DNA from: Paramacrobiotus richtersi
Taxonomy: Eukaryota; Tardigrada; Eutardigrada; Parachela; Macrobiotidae
Length of the DNA stretch: 25,716 bases
Direction: 5' to 3'
Assembly: GCA_034698045.1 (NCBI GenBank)
Contig: JAQGAU010000611.1
Location: forward strand, 1 to 25,716
Below, piece after piece: positions 1-9,398 of this stretch; position 1 is the first letter of the stretch, and each line of letters begins with the position of its first letter. The translations under genes and the position numbers were made by a program. The notes beneath the pieces were generated by a model. The model was given only the letters and a program-made list of their open reading frames with translations, ran no database searches and was not told the origin of the DNA.

Positions 1-258
1 TGGTCTCCTATCTACGCAAATTTCTGGACGCATCCGGACGGTTTTCATAACATCATTATATGACGCATCCTAACACAACGATTACTGTTGCCATGCATAC
101 TTAATGAGGATTGAATTATCTGGTGTGAGCGACGATCCTTCATGGATTACGCTGTACATAGCAACCAACCAACCAATGCGTAATTCTGCTAAACAAGCGT
201 TCTGTTCAACAGAATTATCTTACTCCTAGCATTGCATACCAACAAGAAGGCTGTCGGG
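1..258. other. No gene seen at left edge
   Basis: No convincing reading frame or RNA gene is visible before the proposed start of the first gene. It may hold the promoter or 5' leader of that gene, but I see no clear TATA box. Confidence 0.4.
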
Positions 259-889
259 ATGAACTACGCCAGAGCATCTTTCGTCGTATTCCAACTAGTG
301 ACTGTGGATATACTGGTATTGTAACAGACCATATTCCCTGCCTTCCTGATCTTCACCCAAATATCTTGATTAAATTGGTTTTCGTGGCTTTTAAAATAGC
401 TTTATAGCGTTGAATGAAATAGCTGCGGTTTGTGGCATTAACAAGCTTGCATGATGTTTGACAATTGTTTTGGATTCGCAGATTGGGATTTCAGAAGTAA
501 TCTCGATAACGCGCCCAACCACGACGACTGGGAGACCGCAGTCAACCAAATCATGGTGGGACAAGTGGAGAGTGCGCTCAGCGACGACCACAGTGACACC
601 AACGACGACACTACCAACAACAACGCCAACATCAACGCTACCACCCATGTGTGCATTACCGCAGTCGTGGCCTATGAAATCGGATCCGGCAGTAGATCTC
701 GCACTCTATAATAAGAGCTGTAAGTACTATCCAGACGTTTATCGCAATCCTGCAGATGCATGTTACCAAATAAGAGAGCAAATCAAGGAGGTATCGGCGA
801 CCTATTTTTGGTACTGTTGCAATCAAAAGTGGATGAAAGATGCTACCTGCTCTGGCCCTCAGTATCCGCCTCCGAAAAGGGCCGGCTAG
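259..889 (+). CDS. Predicted secreted Thr/Pro-rich protein
   Basis: Function not recognised. A two-exon model fits. Exon 1 (259-315) begins ATG and encodes a hydrophobic leader (MNYARASFVVFQLV...) that could be a signal peptide. A GT at 316 and a cag acceptor ending at 481 give a 166-base intron in phase 0. Exon 2 (482-889) encodes about 135 residues: a low-complexity stretch rich in Thr and Pro (motifs such as TTTVTPTTTLPTTTP), typical of O-glycosylated linkers, then a cysteine-containing C-terminal part with a CC pair (WYCCNQKW) and a Pro-rich end. Exon 2 has no plausible ATG of its own before the T/P-rich stretch, which is why I looked upstream. The gene lies upstream of the two Ly6-like genes on the same strand but shows no clear homology to them. 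The exon 1 assignment is the weakest part; exon 2 looks coding because of the repeated Thr codons and spaced cysteines. Confidence 0.45.
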
Positions 890-1521
890 GATGTGCTTGT
901 CGAGTGTAATGTCTAGGAGCTTATCTCTGCTGTACCGTCAGGCTTGTTCTGCTCAGTGTTGCGAACGTTTGTTAACAGACGGTTCGTCATGCAAAATGTC
1001 GATCACGCGCTGGATAGACTATGCTTTGGAGTTTGGGTGACCTTTGGATGAATTTGCAGCAAATATTTGATATTTACGTATCGTGATTTGTCAGCTCAAC
1101 TTCGAGCTCTCGTTTTGATGCCATCGAACTGATGGTGAGGCAACATTTTCTGTTCAAAATATGGAAAATTTCCATGTGTTTTGCGAAAACAACCAGGTAG
1201 AAAACTCGACAAAACCATTTTCTCCTTCCGAATATATGGATTCTTCGCATTTCGAACAAGTCAATGTGCTAAAGGTTGCGCCCCCATACAAAAATTAATA
1301 GTTACATGTCAGAGTAAAACCCGCACCGCACGCGTGTAGAGTCAGGCACTACAGGAACTTTTATTCTAGCAGTTAATATTCGTAGTGACTCTTCGTGTTA
1401 TAGCCACATCGTGATGATGGATATAAAGACGCCAGTTGCTAACGGACGCTTCTAATTGTGCAGGCCTAAATACAAATCTCTTCAGCACCGTTCTCAAGTT
1501 AAAATTACTCATTATTACCAT
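890..1521. other. Intergenic stretch before the Ly6-like pair
   Basis: Short chance frames on both strands are not supported by any motif. The right end holds the candidate promoter of the next gene. Confidence 0.4.
1422..1429 (+). promoter_or_regulatory. TATA-like box
   Basis: A TATAAAGA sequence lies about 100 bases before the first Ly6-like start codon at 1522, which would allow a transcription start near 1450. Assigned only by consensus and position. Confidence 0.35.
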
Positions 1522-2061
1522 ATGATACGCATTCTCACATTACACGTCCTCGTTTCCGTTTTCATCACACCTGTCGCGGCCATCAAATGTTTTGACTGCC
1601 GCCGTGCGACCGCTTTCATCGACTCCATGCAGTGCGAAAACTTTGCCAAGATGAAGGTCCGTCAATGCCCCGGAAACTTCACAAGCTGCCGAAGCACCGC
1701 CATCTGGTACCAGAACACCTACCGACCAAGTTCCCTAACCGCGGGATGCTCCACGAAGGAAATCGAGGCCACTTCTCCGGGTTCTTGCGAGTACAGTTTG
1801 GACGGCAACGGTGCACAACGATTCAGCGTGTGTTATTGTAAAGCAGACTGCTGTAATGCCTGGCTGTTTCTTACACTGATGAACCATACGGACAAGGCGC
1901 CACCTCCACCGGCTTCGGGGTGCACGGCGAACCTGGGAACCGATGACGAGAACGCCGAAGATGAAGACGCCACACCTGCAAGCAGTGGAACTTTGTTGAA
2001 GAACAGTTTTGTATTTTCGCGTGTCCTACTTCTCGTAAAGGTCATATCGTTGCTAGGATAA
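1522..2061 (+). CDS. Ly6/uPAR-like cysteine-rich surface protein 1
   Basis: Single-exon frame of 179 codons. The start at 1522 is chosen because it opens a typical signal peptide (MIRILTLHVLVSVFITPVAA) that ends just before IKCFDC, the usual N-terminal CxxC of the three-finger Ly6/uPAR fold. Further cysteines follow, closing with CYCKADCCNAW, which resembles the C-terminal CC motif of such domains. An acidic linker and a hydrophobic C-terminal tail (about 25 residues from SSGTLLKN onward) look like a GPI-anchor signal. Family knowledge suggests an extracellular, membrane-anchored binding protein; the ligand cannot be told. The neighbour at 2083 is a paralogue in the same frame, separated only by the stop codon at 2059-2061. 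Cysteine spacing departs from vertebrate Ly6, so the fold assignment is inference. Confidence 0.7.
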   Translation: MIRILTLHVLVSVFITPVAAIKCFDCRRATAFIDSMQCENFAKMKVRQCPGNFTSCRSTAIWYQNTYRPSSLTAGCSTKEIEATSPGSCEYSLDGNGAQRFSVCYCKADCCNAWLFLTLMNHTDKAPPPPASGCTANLGTDDENAEDEDATPASSGTLLKNSFVFSRVLLLVKVISLLG

Positions 2062-2082
2062 CTAAGAATACAGCATTACGAT

Positions 2083-2685
2083 ATGTTTCGTCGTACCATT
2101 TTGATTCTGCTTTGCCTCCGAAGGAGCAGTGCTATTCGCTGTTTCAACTGTACTGGAGCAGCCACAAACACCAGCATCCCTTGCGCGAAACTCTCCGATC
2201 TAAATATTATCCAGTGCGAAACAAGGAACGCGTGTCGGGGTCTTGTTCAGTTAGATGTGCGCGGAACCCGTCCGAATCTGTACACCCTTGGATGCTCACT
2301 GCAAGATCTGGATAAGGGTGGACACGACGATAATAAGCCTTTTGCGCTGTGCGATTTGGGATCGGAATTCCAGGGATACGATAGGAATATGTGTCGCTGC
2401 ACTGGGGAATGCTGCAATTCATGGTTGTATCAGGATGTTGAGAGACTGAATGGTTATGTAGCACCGCCACCCCGTTTTACAGGGTGTGATGGAAAGACTG
2501 TGAAGCCGTCTGTGGGAGGAACGCTGCACGAAGATCATGACCATGATGATGAGGATGATGAGCATGTAAATACGACAACTGTGCACAACTCTGCTGATCT
2601 TTTGTTTGACGAACTTTTCTGTTTTAACTTTTTGCAAATGTGGGTTGTCGGTTCACTGATGTACAGGTTTTTGAACAGTTACTAA
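2083..2685 (+). CDS. Ly6/uPAR-like cysteine-rich surface protein 2
   Basis: Single-exon frame of 200 codons, paralogous to the gene before it. The N-terminus (MFRRTILILLCLRRSSA) is a short signal peptide followed by IRCFNC, matching IKCFDC in the first protein. The later motif CRCTGECCNSW matches CYCKADCCNAW. Both then share an APPPRFTGC / APPPPASGC segment, an acidic linker (here rich in His, Asp and Glu, HEDHDHDDEDDEH) and a hydrophobic C-terminal tail that could direct GPI anchoring. NCT and NTS near the N-terminus are possible N-glycosylation sites. The His/Asp run might bind metal, which is speculation. The start lies 21 bases after the preceding stop, so it is either translated from a shared transcript, trans-spliced, or joined to the first protein. 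Confidence 0.68.
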   Translation: MFRRTILILLCLRRSSAIRCFNCTGAATNTSIPCAKLSDLNIIQCETRNACRGLVQLDVRGTRPNLYTLGCSLQDLDKGGHDDNKPFALCDLGSEFQGYDRNMCRCTGECCNSWLYQDVERLNGYVAPPPRFTGCDGKTVKPSVGGTLHEDHDHDDEDDEHVNTTTVHNSADLLFDELFCFNFLQMWVVGSLMYRFLNSY

Positions 2686-3217
2686 CGTTTGCAACTTTAC
2701 GCATGTTTTCTAATTTCTTTTTCTTTCGCCGTCGAGGAAGTAAAAACAACAAAAAGATTGCGCTGATTCACGTACATGAGTGTGAATTCAGGAAGTACAC
2801 AAGTGGTTATCGCTACTGAGTTACACCGTACATAGCAGCCATGGTAGATACACGCACAAAAAAGCACTTTCACAGAGGTTTTTTGTCACGGTTTAATCAC
2901 TGGAGAACTCGACCCGCCAAGGTTGTCTGGCTCTTGCTGTTGTTGTGATTACAAACCATAAGTGAATCTCTTCGCTTAAACAATTAAATTAGCAGCCATA
3001 ATGTTGCCTTGGTTCCAAAGATGTAAAAATGTTTGCGAAAATGTGAAGTATTCTGCGATTGATTTTACGTACTGCACAATGGTAGCGTGTACGCAGTGAG
3101 AAGCCAAATATGTATGAACTGGTTGCACTTATCTACAGTATACAGCCATTTACAGCTTAACAAAACTATAAAAATGAGGATCCAAAGAAACCGTAATCTT
3201 GGCTACGGGATTCTTGT
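2686..3217. other. Intergenic, convergent 3' ends
   Basis: This lies between the + strand Ly6-like pair and the - strand CFAP119-like gene. No gene or repeat is seen; the long + strand frame starting at 3087 is an antisense shadow of the latter's last exons. Confidence 0.45.
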
Positions 3218-6010
3218 TTATTTGGCTTTCTTCTTGCCCTTTTTCGTGTCTGGTTCCGGGGGAGCGCTCTCACGATGCGCAAACGGATCGTTCGCCAACG
3301 CAGCGCTAACTGCACCCGGCCCCAGAGTATTCGTCAGAATCTGGTCCACTTGCTGCAACTTGGAACCAAGTCGTTCACGTAGATACTTCAGCTCAACATC
3401 CACGCGGGCAGCGATGACCTTTTCCAACTCTGCCATCTGTGGCGTCTGGACAACTTGTGCGTCTGCAATACAGTTTTTCATTACAAAGATCGTAAGAAAC
3501 AGTAATAAAGCCATTTTCACCGGTGGGTTGCGGAGCGGCCGTTTCAGGCTCTGCTTTGGGTTGATCGTTTGCTGTCTTGATCTGTGCAGTTGTTGGTGGG
3601 ATAGATCGGCCTTCGTCTTCCATATCGATTTCCCGTAGTATCTCCTCTAACGTAATTGGCTCTTGGGTGATTTGGTTCGTAATTGTACGGTTGTCTGAAA
3701 GGAGGGCCACGTCATGTAGCAATAGTTTGGATGAGTGCGGTTGCACGAGTCTAGGTCAGTTTTAGCTTTTGCGATACCGAATGCCAAAGCCTCGAGTTCC
3801 GTCGAATGGGCGGGTTGCTCCGTCCGTTGATAATCCATCGCCAAATCCATAATCACCTGCATATACAGATGCGGAGTAAAGTATTTGCAACACTTCCGCT
3901 CGTTACTAAAGATGCTAAATCAGTGTATCTTAACTGGTACAGAAGCTTACAGTCAATCGAAGCCCAACAACTGTAAGCTAAAGTTTCCCGCGTACGAGAC
4001 ATTTTTCAACAATAAACTACGACCTTTCCTGTCCCGAAACATATAATAACGCTCTGGCGCAAAGCGTGGATACGGCCTCTAGCAGTCAGAACAAGAAATA
4101 TTCGAGAACATTTGTATGATCGGAAATGCATACCGAAGTCGTGGCGCATAGGATCGATCCACTAGAGCGTTGATTTTTTTAATACATACATGAGTCGACC
4201 GCCAATGCTCCTCGAGAAGAACCATTTACATAGGCAGGTGATGGCTCTGCGTATTTTTATGACTGATGTGCTGCGCAGTATATTAATTTACTGCTTCTAG
4301 TACTTCAACAAATACTGGCATGTACGTATACCAAGTACGCTAATTGTAACTTGTAAGACATTGTATCCTCACCGTTGGAGTGAAAACATGCTTGTACATG
4401 TGGAAGTATCGGAAATAATTGCGGATAGTGAATTCTCGAATTTCCTTGGCTTCCTGTTCGGAGAAGATCCTTGCTGACCACGGCGGGCGCTAAAAAACAA
4501 CTTTCATCATTTTCACGTGATCTTCAGTGTATCTGTAGTCATTACCTTGATAACATGGTGAGCCAGCAAAGCGTCTAGATACTCCAGACATTCCACAAAA
4601 TTGTCTACAGGGGTTTCTAGAATAACCAGCCACCTTGGACACAGAGACAGTTAGACTAGTGCCGGCACTTTACCGAGCATCTTGTTATGTATTTCGTGGA
4701 TTATCCCAGAGAACGACGATGTCTGCGGAAAATCTAACTGCATTTCAGTCGCCTTTCGGATAACCTGGCAATACAAATCCAAAACGATCGCGTGGTGGGG
4801 ATTGGTGCCGTCATCCAGCAAGGCAAAACATTCGGACAAAACGCTAGAAAGAGCAAAGTAGTTTTGAACATATTCAGGTTTTGAACTGAAGCAAGTTACT
4901 AACTCGCGAATCGCTTTGTAGTCTTCAGCCGTGTTAAGCCGTTCCAAAATTGGGTACTGGAGATGCTTCCACACTACCAGTCCTGGTTCTTTTGCTTGAG
5001 GCTGTCTAATACGCACGCATGTTGTAAGAGCATGTACTTCACCGTACTTGTCAACTCGAACATAGTACGTAGAGAAAATGACCTTGTATAGAACCATAAG
5101 GAATCGTAGCAGCAAACAGAACTAATGAGAATAGTTATGCTACTAATTTGAACCCTACGGTATGTTGAACACTCCTAGTCAGAAACATTGCCTTTATACG
5201 CAATTTTGTGGATGAATCAGGCTTTCGTCTGTCTGGTGGCGAATTAGATTTTTTTTGCCAGTTTGACCTTTCCAGATCTTGTTGTCTGCATATTGTGACG
5301 AAATTTCCGTCTCCTTAAATGACTGACTCTTAAGGCTTTAATGACTAGCCTTATAGAAGGGTTCCAGTCCGTGTACAACTTTAAGCCGCGTACTCCGAGT
5401 AGGTCGTTTGATTTCCGTTGCATTGATTTCCTCCATAATCAGATCCAGTTGGGTTTTAGCAGGAGCAGGTGGTTCGCCAACTGAAGGGCCCGGAGTTAGA
5501 GGGACCTCTGCGAAACAATAGCGCAGGTTGAGTTATGCTTTTCTCGTCTAGCTGTCATTAAGTCACAAGGTTGTCGTGGCGCAAAGTTAAAGTTAATCTG
5601 CTTAACCTGGAACGGTGGGCTCCTGACTGTGAGATACTGACTCCGGAGAAACACTATCGGCCATTTTTTCATTTGCGGGATGGATGTTCTTATTCTTCAA
5701 AGGATGCTTGTCTTTCGGAGGCATGTTGACTTTGATGTTATCGTAATATGCAAAAGTTGCAGGGTTTTGAAAATTTGCAAAGAAATCTCCAATGTTGTCA
5801 CTGTGTTGAATACACTGTTATGTAACAGCTTGATCCGAGAAGTATCGGTTACCATAGAAATCTGGAAGAAATTTACTACTGATATAAATCATAAAACAAT
5901 AATTTATTTCTCGTAGCTTGACCTTTGCCATAGGGCTCGAATTGGAAATCGGACCAGGCGTTTCCAGAACGCATTGTTGTGGTTGTGGACATTTCTAAAT
6001 GCTTCTTCAT
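3218..6010 (-). CDS. CFAP119/C1a-32-like flagellar protein (CLAMP domain)
   Basis: Eight exons read 5' to 3' on the minus strand: 5724-5607, from 5507 (end unresolved), an exon ending at 4674 (start near 5030), 4616-4546, 4489-4373, 3856-3778, 3694-3521 and 3462-3218. Every resolved junction has GT-AG ends and matching phase. The middle exons encode a helical domain with RPPWSARIFSEQEAKEI and YFRYFHMYKHVFTP, which I recognise as the CLAMP family (flagellar C1a complex subunit C1a-32, CFAP119/CCDC189). C1a-32 is part of the C1a projection of the ciliary central pair. The C-terminus is a predicted coiled coil ending in the Lys-rich tail KKGKKKAK. The N-terminus is uncertain: ATG at 5724 (MPPKDKH) is safe, but open frame continues upstream and an extra exon (about 6010-5880, from MKKHLEMS) could join in phase to one beginning near 5800. 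The exon 2 to 3 junction is also unresolved. An AATAAA overlaps the stop codon. Confidence 0.72.
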
Positions 6011-6457
6011 GCAACCAAAATTCAGCTTCCGAAACTCGAGGTTGTAACTTGCTAAATATTCTAGCAAAACTAACGCATTTTTGTAATAATAATTACATTC
6101 TCTAGGTGTCGCCTCTGACGGCGAGTTTTAACACGACACCGCTTTGCACACGTGTCGCCGGTTGTATGTATATTGCATCCCATCCCATGGCAACAAACCC
6201 GACTTGCAGGAAAAAAACACCGCCTAGTGCAACATCCGCCGGCTTCCGTGCTTTATATCGTTAAAACTTAAAACTCGAGGTTTCTTTCGACGGAAGGGTG
6301 TGCCTTAGTTACAACCGTAATCACTATTCAGTTACGTTCCGCTTTTAGAACTTTCCGCCTGTGTAATTAGCTGCAGCAGTTGCATACGCAGTTAGATACG
6401 GTCATCAGTATCGCAACTTTTAAAGTCTTTGGACAATTTTGACATTCTTCTTTGCCA
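6011..6457. promoter_or_regulatory. Divergent intergenic region (CFAP119-like / THAP)
   Basis: About 450 bases separate the two divergently read genes, so it probably holds both promoters. The minus strand contains open frame at 6011-6110 that may belong to a further 5' exon of the CFAP119-like gene. No TATA box is evident. Confidence 0.35.
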
Positions 6458-8699
6458 ATGGAAACGACACCCGAACATCGCATTCCTCCTTATCTTTCAT
6501 CACGGCTTAGCAACGGTACTTCGCCACTGAAGCCGGTGAAAAAAGCCAAAATGTAAGGTTGTCTTGGCACGTAACAGCGGCCGTTATACTGAAGCCTTAC
6601 TTTACCAGGTTCATCGTGCGAAGTAGACGAGCCCAGACGCTCTGTCCGTGTGTAACCGAAAACGTCACCTGTCAACTGAAATCCACAGCATTTAAACGGA
6701 AATCAGTATCGCCGGTTATTCCAACAGCGCGCTTCATTAAGAAACGCTTACTACAGAAAGCCACGCAAACGGGAGAAGAAAACAGCTTTCTGAACAGACC
6801 CCGGTCAGTCACAGAGAGTATAACCAACTACGAAAATGACAACATATACGTAGCGTATCAGAATCAATCAAAAGGAGAGTGTAAGAGTACTGCATCACAA
6901 ACGGAAGAGCCACACATTACAGTGGTACAGTTATCGGAAAAACAGCCCGGTAAAGCGTACGTAGTTGTTAAAAGCGGTACGAAGAAACCGACTATCAAGA
7001 AAGTCCGCAGTCGACGTAGAGCGAGTACCCTGGAGCCGACAACTGTAGAGAACTTTCTGAATATCGTTAAACTGATTCGCACGGATGCAGTCAAAGAAGC
7101 GGAGAAAGTACCACCAGTTAAAGAACCTGCTGCAACGTCACCAGAACCGATTACCGTGGAAGCCTTCAAGAAGCAGACGGCTAAAAAGTGGCTTATCCTT
7201 CCTGAACCTTTGCCGCAGCCCGCCAATACAGAAGTCGTACAAAAACCCAAAATTCCCAAGCAGCAAGCAGCAAAAAAGCATGTCAGTGAATCGCCGCAGC
7301 GGACTTGTTTGGTGCCGGGTTGTCCGACGGAGCTGAAGCTGCCGCGACCACCCGGAATGCGGTATCATTGTTTGCCGACTGATCCGGGGTTGAGAAAGGA
7401 GTACTTAAGAGTGTGTGGGAGAAACACGGATATTTCTGTGACTGGTTTTGTGTGTGGGAAGCATTTTAAGCGGGATGATTACGAAGCGAATGGGACGTTG
7501 AAGAAACAAGCTTTGCCTTCGGTGAATATGCAGCACAAGGCTGTTACCAGGTAAGCACCGAAGCTGTACTACTAAAGTCTGCTTCTTAGCTTGCTAAAAT
7601 CGAAGCTATGTTTCTTTCATTACAAGCACTTTAAACTACATCATTTTTATAATACAGGATTAATGCGACAGTGTGTAAAACTTATCCCGCACTGTAACAT
7701 TATGCAGTTAGCAGTCAACCTGTACATTTCACATATAACAGCGTTGGTTGATAAGAACCTAATGTGAAGCGTGTGTGGTTGAGTCAAGGTAGCTGCCTAA
7801 ACATTTCTGTCGACAGGTAACTGCCGTGGTAGCTGTCAGACAGCTGCTGTCTTAGTAAGTACCTTGCGAAGACTACTATCGGGTTTCTTACCATCCTTCT
7901 CGTTAACTTGAAGCCGTTAGTACACACAGAACTGCACCATTAGGATGATTACGCAGTCCGCCAGGTTTTATTAAGCCCTGTAGGTCCTTGGCAACGAACA
8001 CAAACTTTTGCGCCTGACTACCATTAACTTTGCTTGAATTCGTAAGTCCCAGTCATGACTCCACCAAACCAAACACTTCAACACATCCGAAGTTGCAACA
8101 CTAATTTCTACTACGGAATCCTAAACTTGTTTGAATTGCTCACCTTACTGACAGCTCGAGCCTACGGAATACTCCGCCACTCCATTGCTCTGTGCTTACG
8201 GCTGTTTGTTTTCCATAGTACCCCTCCTCGACCCACTCCGCGGAAAGCTCCTCCCGTACGTCGGACGCACATTTCCTGGTAAAACGCTTTCTCTCTTCCC
8301 CCTACACGCAACGCTGACTGCAATTCTTGCCACTTTTCCAGGGACGAGCTAGTTTCTCCTGGTTTTCGTCCGCCCGATGCCGCCCATGACGACTGCTCCA
8401 ACTGGAACGTATCCCTTGACCTGGCGAACTGCGTACAGTTTGTGCGACTGCGTGTCCAACCGCCGAGCGTTGGCCAGTATGATCTACCGTATTCGGTGGT
8501 GGATTTGATTCAGATCTTTCGGGATTTATCAGTCTATTTGTGGACAGATGACCGGTTGATTTGTGGTGATCTGTATCTGAATAAGCTCACCGAGAATGCA
8601 CAAGGGGGCGTTTCAGCCGTAGAGTTAAAGAAATTGTTTGGTTTTGATTTTGCCGGGTTTGGGAGCCAATCAGACATCAGCACAATGGTCACAAGCTAA
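6458..8699 (+). CDS. THAP-type zinc-finger protein
   Basis: Three exons, 6458-6552, 6609-7550 and 8342-8699, joined by introns of 56 and 791 bases with matching phases, give 464 residues. The start METTPEHRIPPY is the first ATG in the frame entering exon 2. The N-terminal 260 residues are basic and low in complexity, without recognised domains. A THAP zinc finger lies at about residues 264-345: CLVPGC, then CGKHF about 43 residues on (the C2CH ligands), and LKKQALPSV at the position of the usual AVPTIF box. Family knowledge: THAP fingers bind DNA, in transcription factors and P-element-type transposases. Oddities: the finger is internal rather than N-terminal, and the family's conserved Trp seems to be Tyr (RKEYLRVCGR). 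Exon 3 encodes about 119 residues (NWNVSLDLANCVQFVRLRV, DDRLICGDLYLNKL) that I do not recognise; no transposase catalytic region is visible. Likely a host nuclear regulator. Confidence 0.72.
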
Positions 8700-8704
8700 A
8701 TAAA
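8699..8704 (+). terminator. Polyadenylation signal of THAP gene
   Basis: AATAAA shares its first A with the last base of the TAA stop codon at 8697-8699. This would give an extremely short 3' UTR if used. Confidence 0.4.
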
Positions 8705-9398
8705 CCACAGAAACGGGTGCTTTAGAGATTGTTTGGGTTTGTGCAGAGAAGTAATCGCTATTTGTAAATGGCATGTGTAAAGGCGAAAAGAAGACACTGA
8801 TAAACACCTGTGCCACATGTAATAGCGTTAGAACAACTAAATCGTATGAAAAACAGCCTGGAAATGCGATAAACGGGCAAACCTACCTACAGGTGCGAAA
8901 TTCAATAACAAGAAAAGCAGTGCATTTTGGTTTTAGGCTTCTTTGATAAACAATTTTTAACATTATCTATTAACAACAAAATTACTTCATAAAAATGCTG
9001 GAACCGTTGATTATCGTTCTATTTATTAATTTTTTTACCAACGTTTAATTAGCGTTTATTTATTATAATTATGTTTAATTAGCCTTTAATTACTATAATT
9101 TTATATAATTAGCGGTTAATTATCACCAGCGTTTATGACAATTAATTAAATAATTAAAACTAATAAAGCTATATTCGTATTTTACAAGATGACAGTTCAA
9201 CCAATTTTTTTATTTGTTAAATTTTATTACGACCGGCAAATACTCTAACAACCCAACCACAACGAACTATTAATAAAAAAGGTCAGTACAACAGTAAAAC
9301 AACATTTTCCTTCAATTAACCCCATAAAACTCCAAACAACAAGAATCCGCTTTTGTTATCACAACTCCAACACCAAATCCCGAGACAATTAAAAAAAA
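8705..9398. other. AT-rich convergent 3' region
   Basis: This lies between the THAP and ERGIC2 stop codons. From about 9040 to 9160 a loose repeat of TTTAATTAGC / TTAATTATnA occurs. A TTTATT at about 9209, read as AATAAA on the minus strand, is a possible polyadenylation signal for ERGIC2. No gene seen. Confidence 0.4.

Noticed and set aside
3218..3520. A 100-residue minus-strand frame with an apparent signal peptide (MKMALLLFLTIF) and Lys-rich tail
   Set aside because: The leader is intron translated by chance; the real last exon starts at 3462 after a tattgcag acceptor and joins exon 7 in phase 1, completing the CFAP119-like protein.
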